Shown here: one piece after another, positions 24,086-35,010 of the stretch | Position numbering within the stretch: position 1 is the stretch's first letter | Layout: each line of letters opens with the position of its first letter | NCBI GenBank assembly: GCA_025617375.2 | Contig: JAMYGW020000013.1 | Location: 310,001 to 374,000 of the forward strand | From: Acarospora socialis | Lineage: Eukaryota; Ascomycota; Lecanoromycetes; Acarosporales; Acarosporaceae | Direction: 5' to 3' | DNA: 64,000 bases | Translations under genes and position numbers: made by a program | Notes under the pieces: generated by a model | What the model was told of the DNA's origin: nothing | The model's input: the letters and a program-made list of their open reading frames with translations, nothing else | The model's database searches: none

Positions 24086-24900
24086 ATTAAGAATCAAAGA
24101 GTGATGTGAAGTGTACAGTTAGATGAAGTTCTTGTAGCTGCAATTATTAAACTTCAAGACTATTATGAAGAAACTGAGAATCATTCAAATGCAGCATGTT
24201 ATATATACAATATAACATTGATTCTAGACTTTGCTTCAAAAATGAAGCACTATTGAGTAAGAAGTATTGACAGATATATTGTTAGAAAGCTGCTGATATT
24301 GTTTGTATAAAATAACTTCATTTCTCAATATCAGACAAATAAATACAAGTAGACATTCTGTCACTACTACAATGAGTATTACAGCAAATATGAGAGTAAC
24401 AGATCTTTTTTTTTTGTTGAGCAGTCAGTGATTATAAATCTTAATATATTAACACAATTCACAGATCAACAAGAACAACAGAATGCTACTCATCAAAATA
24501 ATATCACTTGATATTTAACTGTGCAGAAGTTATCTTTTGTTGATTTCTTGATGATAAAATGTATTGCTAAATATATTGATGATGAAATGCATTTGAACTG
24601 ACAAATCAACAGAACTAAAAGACTGATTCTGACTCATATGAAGATCTTTGACAAATAATTAAGAATGTTCTTGCTGTATTAATTTTTGATGTTGAAGTTG
24701 AGTGAGTATTCAACATGATACAAGACATTTGTCACTATTGTTGAGTACATTTAAACATCAATATCATTTAAATTTTGTGTATTGTTAAGTATCAAGATTG
24801 TGACAAGCTTGACACAGATAATAAATTTAATAATAATCAGAATGACAAGCAAATTTTAGTTGAGACAATCAGATGAGAGACTACACTTAAGAATGATTTA
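24086..24900 (+). mobile_element. hAT transposase relic, right part
   Basis: On the plus strand the reading shows a KLxxYY-type block near 24,150 that is typical of hAT transposases, and near 24,680-24,790 a C-terminal dimerisation-like block (DVEVE.VF followed by ICHY). It is a plain cut-and-paste transposon with many stops, mostly TGA. Its beginning, attaagaatcaaag, matches the end of the left part at 21,584-21,597. It ends where the tail of a 5'-truncated LINE begins. Confidence 0.65.
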
Positions 24901-26319
24901 TTTTATTTATTTATTCTTCATTCTATGCATGCAGCTATAAAAGCTATGGCAGTTAATAGACATATAGTGAAAGATGTAGACACAAAACAAAACTCAAAAT
25001 CTTATACATGTAAATAATCAATCTGAATGCTTTTTGATCACTTCTGTTCAGTCAATCTGATGCTGATTGTCAATCAATATCTTTTTTCTTTTCTAAATCT
25101 CATCTTCATTCTCAACTTCTTCTAATAATCATTTTCTAGTAGCTACTTTGGTTTTCTTCAAAAACAGCAAAGTAGCTTTGATTTCTTTCTTGATAGTAAA
25201 CAGCATTTTTGCTGTATATGACAAATTGATGTTTCTGAGCTGATTTTTCAGCTCAGTTTGCTTCTTTTTGTTATATTGACAGACTGTCAACAAATGCTCT
25301 GAAATTTGATCTTTGTTGCATACATCATTGCATTTCTTGCTGTTATAGTCTGATAATCTATGCAGATATGCTTTGAAATAGTTATGATCTAATTTTATTT
25401 GTGTAAAATTAACAAATGAAAGTCTGTCTGCACTTTTCAGATCTTCTTTGATGTGAAAACTAGATGTTTGATCAAACTGAGCATAGTATCTTTCTTGAGT
25501 TGTCTTTTTTCAGTGAGTAATTCAGTTTTTCAGTGCTTTGATCTTGATTTTGTGTTTAATATAGCTAATAGATGTAAATCTATCAATATTTAATGAAATT
25601 GACTGCTTTGCACCTGATTTTGCAGCTTTATCTGCTATTTCATTGTCTTTAATGTTCTCATGTTCAGAAACTCAATGAATATGAGATGTAACTTCATAAT
25701 TTATGAGTTTTTGAAGAGTTTCTTGACATTTAATAGTTAGATGCTGTTCAGATTCTTGATTTGTGATTTGAATTCTTTATATAGCTGCTTGATTGTCTGA
25801 AAAGATTCATATGTCTTTGATTCTTTGATATTTCATGATTTCTTTGAGACTTAACTTCAAAGACTGTGAAATTCCAAACAATTCAGCATCATAGACTTTC
25901 ATGATGATTTCTAGATTTCAAGATTGTTGATGTATAATATCTTTATACATGTAGCAAAGATCTGCATCTAGATTTTCATCTAGTTTTGACTCATCTGTGT
26001 ACAAAACAGCATTTTTAAACTTGATTTTCTTAGAGAAAAGTGTTTCTAGTCTCTTTAGATGTTTCAAAGTAGTCAGTTTCTTGTCAGATTTGCTGATTTG
26101 AATGTCTATGTTTGATGAAACACTTCAAGATGCACAGCATAACTCATTTTGAGTTGAAATCTTCAAATTTAGTGTTTCTGATAGATATTTGCAAATGTTA
26201 TATAGCACTTTAATTAACTGAGTTGAGTGTTTCTTCTTAATGAGAGAGTTTGAATGTTGATTTCAGTCAAGATAATGATTTTCATCAATATCACATTCAG
26301 TTTCAAGTTCTGATGAGTA
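24901..26319 (-). mobile_element. LINE, 5'-truncated 3' end
   Basis: Reverse complement of the last about 1.4 kb of the LINE at 15,221-21,315, covering the RNase H region and C-terminus and ending in a ttatttatttatt tail at the low-coordinate side. The truncation point is near 26,319, the usual outcome of incomplete reverse transcription. It is very similar to the main copy and carries the same TGA codons. It replaces the RNase H end of Copia copy 2. Confidence 0.88.
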
Positions 26320-29300
26320 ACATTCTCACTTGATGACACTGCATCTATTGACTTTCATTAACAGCAAGTCTCAGTTGTTCAATAAAGCACTTAAAAATTC
26401 ATTTAGATAAGAACTTGATTAATTCATCAGTCATTATGTCTTGACTGAGCACAAAGTTCACATCAATCTGATTTTGCTTGTGCAGATCATAAATATGATG
26501 ATAAATAATGTTAATGTGTTTTAATTACTCATACACATGTGCATTTTTAATCAGAGTCAAGACAGTCTGATTGTCTTTTTTGAATTGAAGAAATAAGACT
26601 GCTTAATGAACTTCATTTTTCTTGATGTTCACACAGTATAAATTATTTTCAAGATACTTGTTCATATTCATGTCTTACAGCATCTGTGTAAGTCAGACTT
26701 CAGTCTTTACATATATTGACATAATTATGTATTCAGTTTCTGTAATTAAGATAACAACAAACTTCTGTTTTTAACTTGTTCATAATACTGATTTGTTTTC
26801 AAGCATATACATATGTTTCAGAATTAACTTTTAATCTTACTTGTCTGATGTATAATTGAAGTCAGAATATTTAAGCATGACTTGACTCTCACTAAACTTC
26901 TACACAATGTTAAAATTAATAATTAATCTCACATATTACAGCAGTTTCTTAAACACATGTTTATGATGTTCTGCAAAATCACTAAGATATTAATTTAATT
27001 GATTTAGAACAAAGATAATGTTTAATCAAGTATGAATCACTACATACATCAGATTTTCAATTATATGTTGATACTGTCTTTAATCTATTCTTTGATCAGC
27101 TGAGTCAGTGAAACAAAAAACATCATATTCATTAAGTAAAATTGTTGTGATCTTGTACTTATCAAATTACATATGAAGATCTCTCAGCATCTTATTTACA
27201 TAGTGAGTCTGATTTAGATGTAGAATTCTTCTCTTGTAATTGTGTGTAACTTGTATGTCAAGAATTTTCTGTGTCTTTCTCAAATTTTTAACTTTGAACA
27301 TTTTCACAAGAACTTTTTTAAATCAGAGAATGTGTATCAGATTTGCTAAAACTACAATTATATTGTTTACATAGAAAAGCAGTATGATTCTTTTAATGCT
27401 GTTAATGAAAAATCATGAGTCAGTATTGCTTTAATGAAAATTTAGTTTGTGCAGATCAATGATGCATCATTTATGTCAGTCTTGTGTAGTTTACTTTAAA
27501 TCATAAAAACTATACAATATATACAGTGCACAATCAGATACAACTTAAACTTCAGAAGAAGCTGTTATATAGATGATCTTTTTAAGAAAGAATTTTGTGA
27601 AAATGTTATTGATGTTTACTTAATGACATTCAAGATTCTCAAGAACAACAATAACAAGAAAGACTCAAAAAGTATTGAACTTGACTGTAAATGTGAAGAT
27701 GTTCTTATAATTAATGTTATACATCTGTGAAAAATCTTTTGTTATAATTCTTGTCTTAAACTTGTTCAGAAATTCATCAGTGTTCAGTTTAAATTTAAAT
27801 ACTCACTTGCTGATCACTATGTTTGTGTTTTTTAATGACATAATTTCTTTTTATATTTTGTTAACTGTCAGAGTCATCAACTCTGCATAAATAACATTCT
27901 TTTACATCTCTTTTCAGACTGAATCTCTTATTGCTTTAATGTAAATAATAGATGTGAAAATATCAGATCTAATATTCTCAGTGTTTTTCTCATTATTTAT
28001 AATGAACACTGTGAACATTAACATAACTTGTAATATCTTAATTATAAACTCATTGAAGTCTTCATTGTTGCTGTTTTATTTTTTCTTTGAAATCTCAACA
28101 CACAAGAATGTCTTAACTCTCTCTGTTAAAATATTCAATGCTTTGCTGACAGAAACTTCAATATGTAAAAACTGCTTGATCTTACTCTGTTTATTTGTCT
28201 ATAATCTGTTTAAGTTGACTGCAGTTGATCTATTCAATATATGAATGTTTGATGAGAATGTGTCAAAATTATCTGCAGTTAACTTAAATTCTTCTTTGTT
28301 GTTTAAACTCATAAATCTGAATCTGTAAATTTGCTTAAAGATAGTAGACAAAGTTGTAGATGCTGTGAAATCTGTGATGACTACATTTTTTTATGATTAT
28401 TTAACTGACTTTTGTTCAGACAGAATGTTCAGCATTTATTTTTGCAGTTTGAAATTAATATTATCTTTCTTCTCATTCTCAACAAACTTCACAGCATGAC
28501 TTTTGATGATTTACTTAAGATCTGAAACTTAAAGCAGATATTGTTTTGTGATTTTATCTGTATAATTTATAAAAATTTTTATTCATTCTTAATTCATAAA
28601 CTTGTTCTGTCTGCTCTTTAGCAATAATTTGAAGTCAATATAAAAGTAGTATTTGCAATTTCAGACATAAATGTAATCAATGAACAACTGTACATCAGTA
28701 AAGATCTTTTTCAGAATTATTTATTTATCATTGATCAAGAAATCAGTTGCTGTTTAGTTGCAAAGATAAGTATCTGTTTGTGTTATTTTCATTTAAAACT
28801 TTATTAAAAGTTCTGTCTTTTTAATTATGATGTACACTGAATTTTCAGTAATACAAATGACTCTTTCAGCAATATCATTCTGAATAAACATGTAGAGCAC
28901 AGTATACTGCAGTGTAATGTTAAAAAATTTGCATCAGTCATTCAGAATTAATTTTAACTCTGTAACATTGTCACTCTGTGCAGCAAGCACTTTCATATTG
29001 ATTTGAAGCTCAATCTTTAATTGTTATTCTCACAGTTTCTGTAAAGCATTATCACATTGCTTCAACAATATTGTTTATGTCTTTCAAAAATAGTTGTTCA
29101 CAATCTTCAGAAAGTACTGATGTCTGATAAATGACAGAGATAAGAAACTACATATGTTAATGAAAATTAAAACAAGAATGTTGATTTTCTGCTCACTTAT
29201 AGTGTGTTTTTGCTGATTGACAAACTTAATGATGACACAAACTTCACACATGTTCTTCTTGTCTTCAGCAATGAAAATTGACTTCTTAAAAATTATAACT

Positions 29301-31054
29301 TTATAAAGATTGCAGAGCTTTGCAGAGTCAAGATGAACAAATCATTGATGTTACAGCTTATAGATCTTAATCTTTTCATTTAAAAATGAAATATCAACAG
29401 AAAATGAAGTGTCAACAGAGCTTAACAGATCAGTCTGTGTCTAAAAGTTCATATTTGATATTATAACTGAAAAAGTCATCTCTGAATCAAATAACATGTA
29501 TATGACAGATAACAGAGTAAATTTATTCAGTTCTTTTACAATGTATTTAACTATATAGACACTGTCTTACTCAAATACTTTTATTATGACATTGTCATGT
29601 TTATTCTGCATATAAAAACTGTGCTGATCAAAGTTTTTCTGCAATTTCATTTTGCATATTTACTTTTTTAATAAAAGATTAACTTCTAGTTCAGACACAT
29701 AAAATGTTGAACTTAGATTCACAAAGTTTTTAAATTTGTTTCATATCACAGTTACTTCACAGTAGTGAGAGTATAAGTGTTTTTCTTCAACTTTAATTCT
29801 TCAGCATCATATGTATATCAAAGAGTCACTGAAGAATTGATGTTGATTAGTTATGTGTGTAAAATATTTAGAATTTATAATTTATTTAAAGCTGAATATC
29901 TTACTGACAGCTTTCTTAAACAGAGTGACAATTTTATTGTCTTTCTTTGCATCAGACTCAGATGAGAATAAATCATTGTTTTTCTCAGTTTCAACATCAA
30001 AAGTTCTATGCTTTCTGTTTCTGTGCTTGAATTTCATTTTATTTTTATGATGTGAATTATTTGCAGACAACTTATCTAATTTTCTGACTAACTTAACTGC
30101 AATTAAGACAAATAAATTTTTTAACTCAATGTTCTTGCAAGCAGCAGAAAGATATTCACAGTCTTGAATATGATGAGAATCATGACAAAAAAAACATTTA
30201 ACTGATTTATGTTAAAAAGAACAATTATTGTTGAAGCTTAATGATCTTCAATAATGATATTTCACATCATACTGATATAAATGTGTCAAATTTTTCTCTT
30301 TGTGTTGATTTGCTTACAAGACAGTTTCAATAGTCTTTAATTGTATTTTTTTCTCTTGAAGCTTCTGCAGACTTCTCTTGATGTTTAAAATGTCTTAAGT
30401 GTTGATTGTGTTGCAGATCATTGTGTAATTCTCAAATAATGTTTAAAAAAGTATCTGAAATTGTTGTTCAGACTTGAATAAATCAGTTATATCAGACTGA
30501 GTTGCAGCAATTTTTCTGTTCAGCTTGCTGAGATGTGTTTATGCTTTATTGACAAATATATTTATTTACATTTTATATTCAATAACTTCATCAAATATTG
30601 TCTTTCAGTGATCTGTAGCTTCTTCTTGTATTTGAACTTCAAGATATTTCAAGTGTTTTTCACATTAATTTTGTCTGCAATGTACTTCTAATCATCTGCA
30701 CTGATATAAATGATGAATTAGTATAAAGTTTTTATGTTAAATTTCTGACTTCTGAAGTTAAAATTGCTGAGTAAGAAGAAAAAATTATTGATAAAAGTGT
30801 TAATCACTGAGATCTTAACAGTATATTAAAGATCTTCATTTATCAGTCATCTTCTCATAAAAGTGAATCATTGATCACAGTTCTTGTGACTGAGAATTGA
30901 GATGAGTTGTTGCTTTGTGAAAGAGTCATTGAAATTCATAATGTAGTTTTTAATGACAGTTGACACATAATATAAAAAATGTAAATAAAGTGAAGTATTA
31001 AAATATACAGAAAAAGATAATGTAAATAAGAGAAAGAAGAAGTATGTGTGCTTA
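26320..31054 (-). mobile_element. Copia LTR retrotransposon relic, copy 2
   Basis: Uninterrupted from reverse transcriptase (about 26,900-28,000) through integrase to the gag side (to about 30,700). It is collinear with copy 1 (12,149-14,753 plus 22,063-23,616) and so gives the pre-insertion order for that copy. The region 30,300-31,050 has no match in copy 1 and is likely gag and leader. It is old, with many breaks. Its 3' end was replaced by the LINE fragment at 24,901-26,319, and its 5' LTR is the repeat at 31,368-31,563. Confidence 0.72.
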
Positions 31055-31310
31055 TTTGCTCAATTGTTGAGCATTATATTAAGTTGTCAGTAAATCTTGT
31101 TTTGCTCAATCTTAAAGTTCTGTATTGAGTGTTGAGAATATTGTTTTGCTTGATCTTTGAGCTCTGTATTGATGACTAAGAATATTTGTTTTAATTCTGT
31201 ATTAAGCTGCTGAAAGTGTCATTTTGCTTAATTTTAAAGTTCTGTATTAATGATCAATAATGTTTGTTTTGCTTAATTTTTGAGTTTCTGTATCAAGCTG
31301 TCAAGATATT
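31055..31310. repeat. Degenerate tandem repeat, about 45-bp unit
   Basis: About four diverged head-to-tail units begin ttttgcttaatctttgag and contain ttctgtattga(g/t), at roughly 31,108, 31,144, 31,222 and 31,267, with a shorter unit near 31,189. The array lies between the Copia gag side and its LTR. Confidence 0.6.
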
Positions 31311-31367
31311 AAAACAGTATGCACTTTCTCTGAAAAGCTTCTTGTTAACTTGAGCTCATAATTTATT

Positions 31368-31563
31368 GAGAGATAAAAAGAATACTTATGTTATACTGTT
31401 AACTAACTGTCTATTTAGTGAAACATACATCATTGACTTAATCATGATCAATATAAGTTGTAAAGATTGTTTATTCACATGCTCTGTCACACAGACTATA
31501 TGAGTAATGAGTAATCTCTGACATTAGTTTCAACTAAGACTATAAAAGCAGCTAGAACACTGC
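31368..31563 (-). repeat. Copia-element LTR copy
   Basis: Clear similarity to 11,938-12,148 in the same orientation, including agataaaaagaatactt at one end and gcacttctcaac at the other. It is placed at the gag end of Copia copy 2, as expected for its 5' LTR. Confidence 0.6.
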
Positions 31564-31568
31564 ACTTC

Positions 31569-31850
31569 TCAACAGTCATTATTATTTTGTAGTTCTTTCT
31601 TCACTAATTGCTCTGTCAAAGATTGTCTAGCTGTAATCTTTAATGAAATTGATGAACTGACAGAACAACAAGATTGTGAATAAGAGATTTGTTGTTGAAG
31701 AAGAAAATCTAATTTGATGTTTAAATTGATGTTTGACTTTTCAATGATGTCATACATCTCATCAATATTCATTAGAATGAGATTGTTTTGATGCTTTTTA
31801 CCTTTTAAAGAATGAATATTCTTCATTTGACTGACAAGAGCATTTTGTAA
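31569..31850 (-). mobile_element. LTR-element gag relic, second copy
   Basis: The minus strand is open for 85 codons (31,569-31,826) and is related to the plus-strand gag start at about 10,580-10,740. It is cut on its upstream side by the TRIM element, whose duplicated target tgttc lies at 31,851-31,855. Confidence 0.45.
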
Positions 31851-31855
31851 TGTTC

Positions 31856-32349
31856 TGTTATAGAATCTTGACTATTAAGACAAAAGACTTGTCTGACAGT
31901 GAGATCAGATTCTAAGTGAATGTGTAAGTGAATGTGCAGGTTGTGTGTTGTGCACAACTGTAACAACTGCTCTGTCTCTGTGAGAAAAGTGCTCACTTTT
32001 AAGTGAAAACACCATATTAATAGATCTCAATTCAGACTTGAATGCATGTGCATTTAAGATGAATTTGAGTCACAAATGAGTGCAAGTTGTGGGTGCAGAC
32101 AGCAGACTCAAGTGTAATTAGCACTCTCAGTGCAGTCTTCAGTGCAACTTTCAGCATTTGTGACTTGGTCAGGCTGCGCAATTTTGGTGTGTCACACTTA
32201 GAAATTTGACACTGGTAGTGACCAGTTGATGCTATCATTTGTTATAGAATCTTGACTTCTAAGACAAAAGACTCACCTGACTGCAAGATCAGGTTCTAAG
32301 TAAATGTATAAGTGAATGTGCAGGTTGTGCATTGCACACAACTGTAACA
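31856..32349. mobile_element. TRIM (miniature LTR retrotransposon), whole
   Basis: Two 110-bp direct repeats, 31,856-31,965 and 32,240-32,349, each start tgttatag and end ctgtaaca, the usual TG..CA ends of an LTR. They are about 90 percent identical by eye. They enclose about 274 bp without a protein domain. A 5-bp duplication tgttc flanks the whole unit (31,851-31,855 and 32,350-32,354). It is the least decayed piece in this part of the window, with GG, CC and a CpG inside, so it is probably young. It looks structurally whole but non-autonomous. The orientation is not fixed by the sequence. Confidence 0.88.
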
Positions 32350-32771
32350 TGTTCTCACAGAATATTTCTCTTGTATAAAACTAAGAATTTATGCTTGTAA
32401 ATATAAAAGCTGATCTGAAATGATTCTGATCTTTAATTCTTAAATTGTTATTTAAATTAAACACAATTCTTTTCATAAAAAAAATGATCATGACTATATA
32501 CTGAGTCTGCTCATCAATCTTATTATTAAGTTCATTGAACTGACTCACTCATGCAATTCATTGAGTTTGCTCATCAAACTCATCATCAAACATATTAAGA
32601 TATCACATAACTTCTGCTTGACAGACAATCTGTTAAATGTTCTTCTTGTATACAAGTCAGTCTGTATTTTATTTCTTTAAATATAATCATAACATCATTT
32701 TTTCTCTTTTAAATGTTAGTTCTCTAGATCTATATAAGTAAGAATATTTACATTGTTTATTATCAGCAACA
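32350..32771 (+). repeat. LTR-like repeat next to the small cysteine ORF
   Basis: It starts tgttctcacagaatatttctcttgt and is related to the reverse complement of 42,510-42,700 and 42,960-43,125. In both places it lies upstream of the small ORF described next, so it is probably the terminal repeat or leader of one element family. Confidence 0.5.
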
Positions 32772-33230
32772 ATGTTTTCTAAAAATTTCAATCATTTAAA
32801 AATCACAAAGAAAATTCAGATTGATGATGTATCTGCTTTGTTTTCTTGTAATTATTGTGTCAGTTGTGACATTGATTGTTTTGTAATGAAATTTCAATCA
32901 AAATATAATAAATATACTCACTGTAATCATCTGTGTATCAATATATTGTGAAAGTCTCTCAATAGAATTTGTCTTTCACTTCAAAAGAAAATAAATAAGA
33001 TAAACAGTGAATTAACAGTCAAGCATACTGAGCTTATCACACTGTCTTCAAAAATTATGCATCTTCAGAAAATTCTGAATCAAATAAATTATTGTGTTTT
33101 GCAGAAGACTGACTGTCTTGTTGCTGAACTTAATAGTGATAATGATGAAATTGAGAATAAAGATTCTCAAATAATGTTGTAACTTATGAACTCAATATCT
33201 TCATTTTTCTGAACTAATATCAATTTTTTT
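32772..33230 (+). pseudogene. Small cysteine-containing ORF of an LTR-like element, copy 1
   Basis: About 136 codons, MFSKNF start. A cysteine block sits near residues 26-55 (CNYC, then a DCFVM motif and a further Cys), followed by a charged, likely coiled-coil C-terminal half. A second copy lies at 41,790-42,262 on the minus strand with the same neighbouring repeat. Proteins with a CxxC..CVVM-like block and helical tail are common in repeat families of filamentous ascomycetes, but I cannot name a function. The copy is decayed. Confidence 0.5.
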
Positions 33231-33555
33231 TCTCAAAATATTAAAGTATTTTCACACAGTTTTTAAGATTTTCTTTAGATTTTTAAATATTCTCTGAGAT
33301 ATCATATTCTCTTCATTTTACAAAATAGTAAACTTTTTCTTTAATCATTCTCTTCTTTAAAATGTTCTTGACTTCATATTCTTTATTGAGTTTGACAGAT
33401 ATTTTAGTAATTTGAAGTAATATGAACTGATTGCAGTGCTGTAACATGAATACATGAAATACTGAGTGTATTCTCATTTTCTTAAGTAAGTTTAACTCAT
33501 AACTTAATTTCTTGATGTTTCATATAATCTTGAATGATTCAATGCTCTTATTTCA

Positions 33556-34543
33556 GGTGGTTGTGTGGTATAGTGAACAGTTTATCATGCTGGTAGTCTT
33601 TTTAATTTAAGTGAAAATTCATGAAAGTAGTGATCTCAATTGAATTTCTCACTTAAATTATAAGATTGTGAGTTCAAATCCCACACCTCTCACATACATT
33701 ATTCACTGAGCTGTTCAGTTATTTATTTATTTATTTATTATTTATTTATTCTTGCTTTTATAGTCTATATCAGCAAACATGCACTATGATGACTTGTGAT
33801 AAAGCATTTGTTGAATATGCAGATTTATTCTGACAATTCATAAGTATAATATATGAATTACAGATTTATTCTAATAATTCTGATTGCTTATTGATCACTT
33901 CTGAGCAGTCAACCTGATTGTGGGTCTCAGTGATCAATAGTTAAGGAAATTTGAAGTTTGATGTCTAAATAATAGGTAAATAATTGTGTGTATAGTGTCT
34001 TCTATAGACAACTAAGACCTGTAGAATTTTCACCACTTGTTTTTCTTATATAATTGAACAGCTCAGTGAATAATGTATGTGGGAGGTGTGGGATTTGAAC
34101 TCACAATCTTATAATTTAAGTGAGAAATTCAATTGGGATCACTACTTTCATGAATTTTCACTTAAATTAAAAAGACTACCAGCATGATAAACTATTCACT
34201 ATACCACACAACCACCTGAACTGTTCAGTTGTATAAGAGAAACAAGTGGTGAAAATTCTACAGATCTTAGTTGTCTATAGAAGACACTATACACACAATC
34301 ATTTATCTATTATTTAGACATCAAACCCCAAATTTCCTTAACTATTGACCACTGAGACCCACAATCAGATTGACTGCTCAGAAGTGATCAATAAGCAATC
34401 AGAATTATCAGAAAAAATCTGTAATTCATATATTATACTTATGAATTGTCAAAATAAATCTGCATATTCAACAAATACTCTATCACAAGTCATCATAGTG
34501 CATGTTTGCTGATATAGACTATAAAAGGAAGAATAAATAAATA
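33556..34543 (+). mobile_element. SINE family 2 (outer copy, split by another SINE)
   Basis: Head 33,556-33,720 (ggtggttgtgtggtatag start, one of the best-preserved heads) and remainder 34,231-34,543 with the family 2 tail. The target duplication aatgctcttattt lies at 33,541-33,553 and 34,544-34,556. The interruption is a second family 2 SINE in reverse orientation. Confidence 0.9.
33721..34216 (-). mobile_element. SINE family 2 (inner copy, nested)
   Basis: Complete copy with its tail (atttatttatttattatttatttatt) at the low-coordinate side and its head (ccacacaaccacc, reverse complement) at 34,204-34,216. The duplication tgagctgttcagtt / tgaactgttcagtt at 33,707-33,720 and 34,217-34,230 shows insertion into the outer SINE. 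Together the two make an inverted pair whose heads face outwards. Confidence 0.92.
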
Positions 34544-35010
34544 AATGCTCTTATTTCTCAGCTTCTTGCTTTTTTCTTTAGTTTTTATTTTGTTTATTTT
34601 CAGATATATTTTTTCTTCTTTTTTGAATGATTTTGTCTCTATTGTTCATCTCATCTGCTGTTTAATTTATTTTGTCAGATCTTGATGCAGTTTCTTTAGC
34701 TGAGTGATATTTATAATTGCTTTTTGATTCTGTAATTCATGTCTTTATGAATTTTGTTATATCTTTGAATTATAGTTATAATTCATATAGAAAGATATCT
34801 TTTCTGTGATTTTGTTCTTCACATTGTTGTACACAAACTGTATCATTGACTATAGCTGTACTCAGTTATTCTGATTCTTGTTGATGTAGTGTTTTAAGTA
34901 TGTTTTCACTGTTTAATTCATTCATTCACTTTGTTCATCTGTCTGTGAATAATATGTTATTGATATTTTATGTTTTATTTTGAGTTCTGCTGTGAGTGTT
35001 TCTCAAAACT

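Larger units (their letters stand above)
33231..35010 (-). mobile_element. Gypsy LTR retrotransposon relic: integrase, interrupted by nested SINEs
   Basis: On the minus strand 34,544-35,010 reads as the second half of a Gypsy integrase core, including its conserved glutamate region, and 33,400-33,555 as the following C-terminal part. The two are separated by a SINE pair at 33,556-34,543 with a duplicated aatgctcttattt. The rest of the element to the right was replaced by the LINE tail at 35,011. Old, with several breaks. Confidence 0.7.

Noticed and set aside
32032-32238. 68-codon minus-strand frame inside the TRIM
   Set aside because: Lies in the non-coding core of a miniature element and has no domain.
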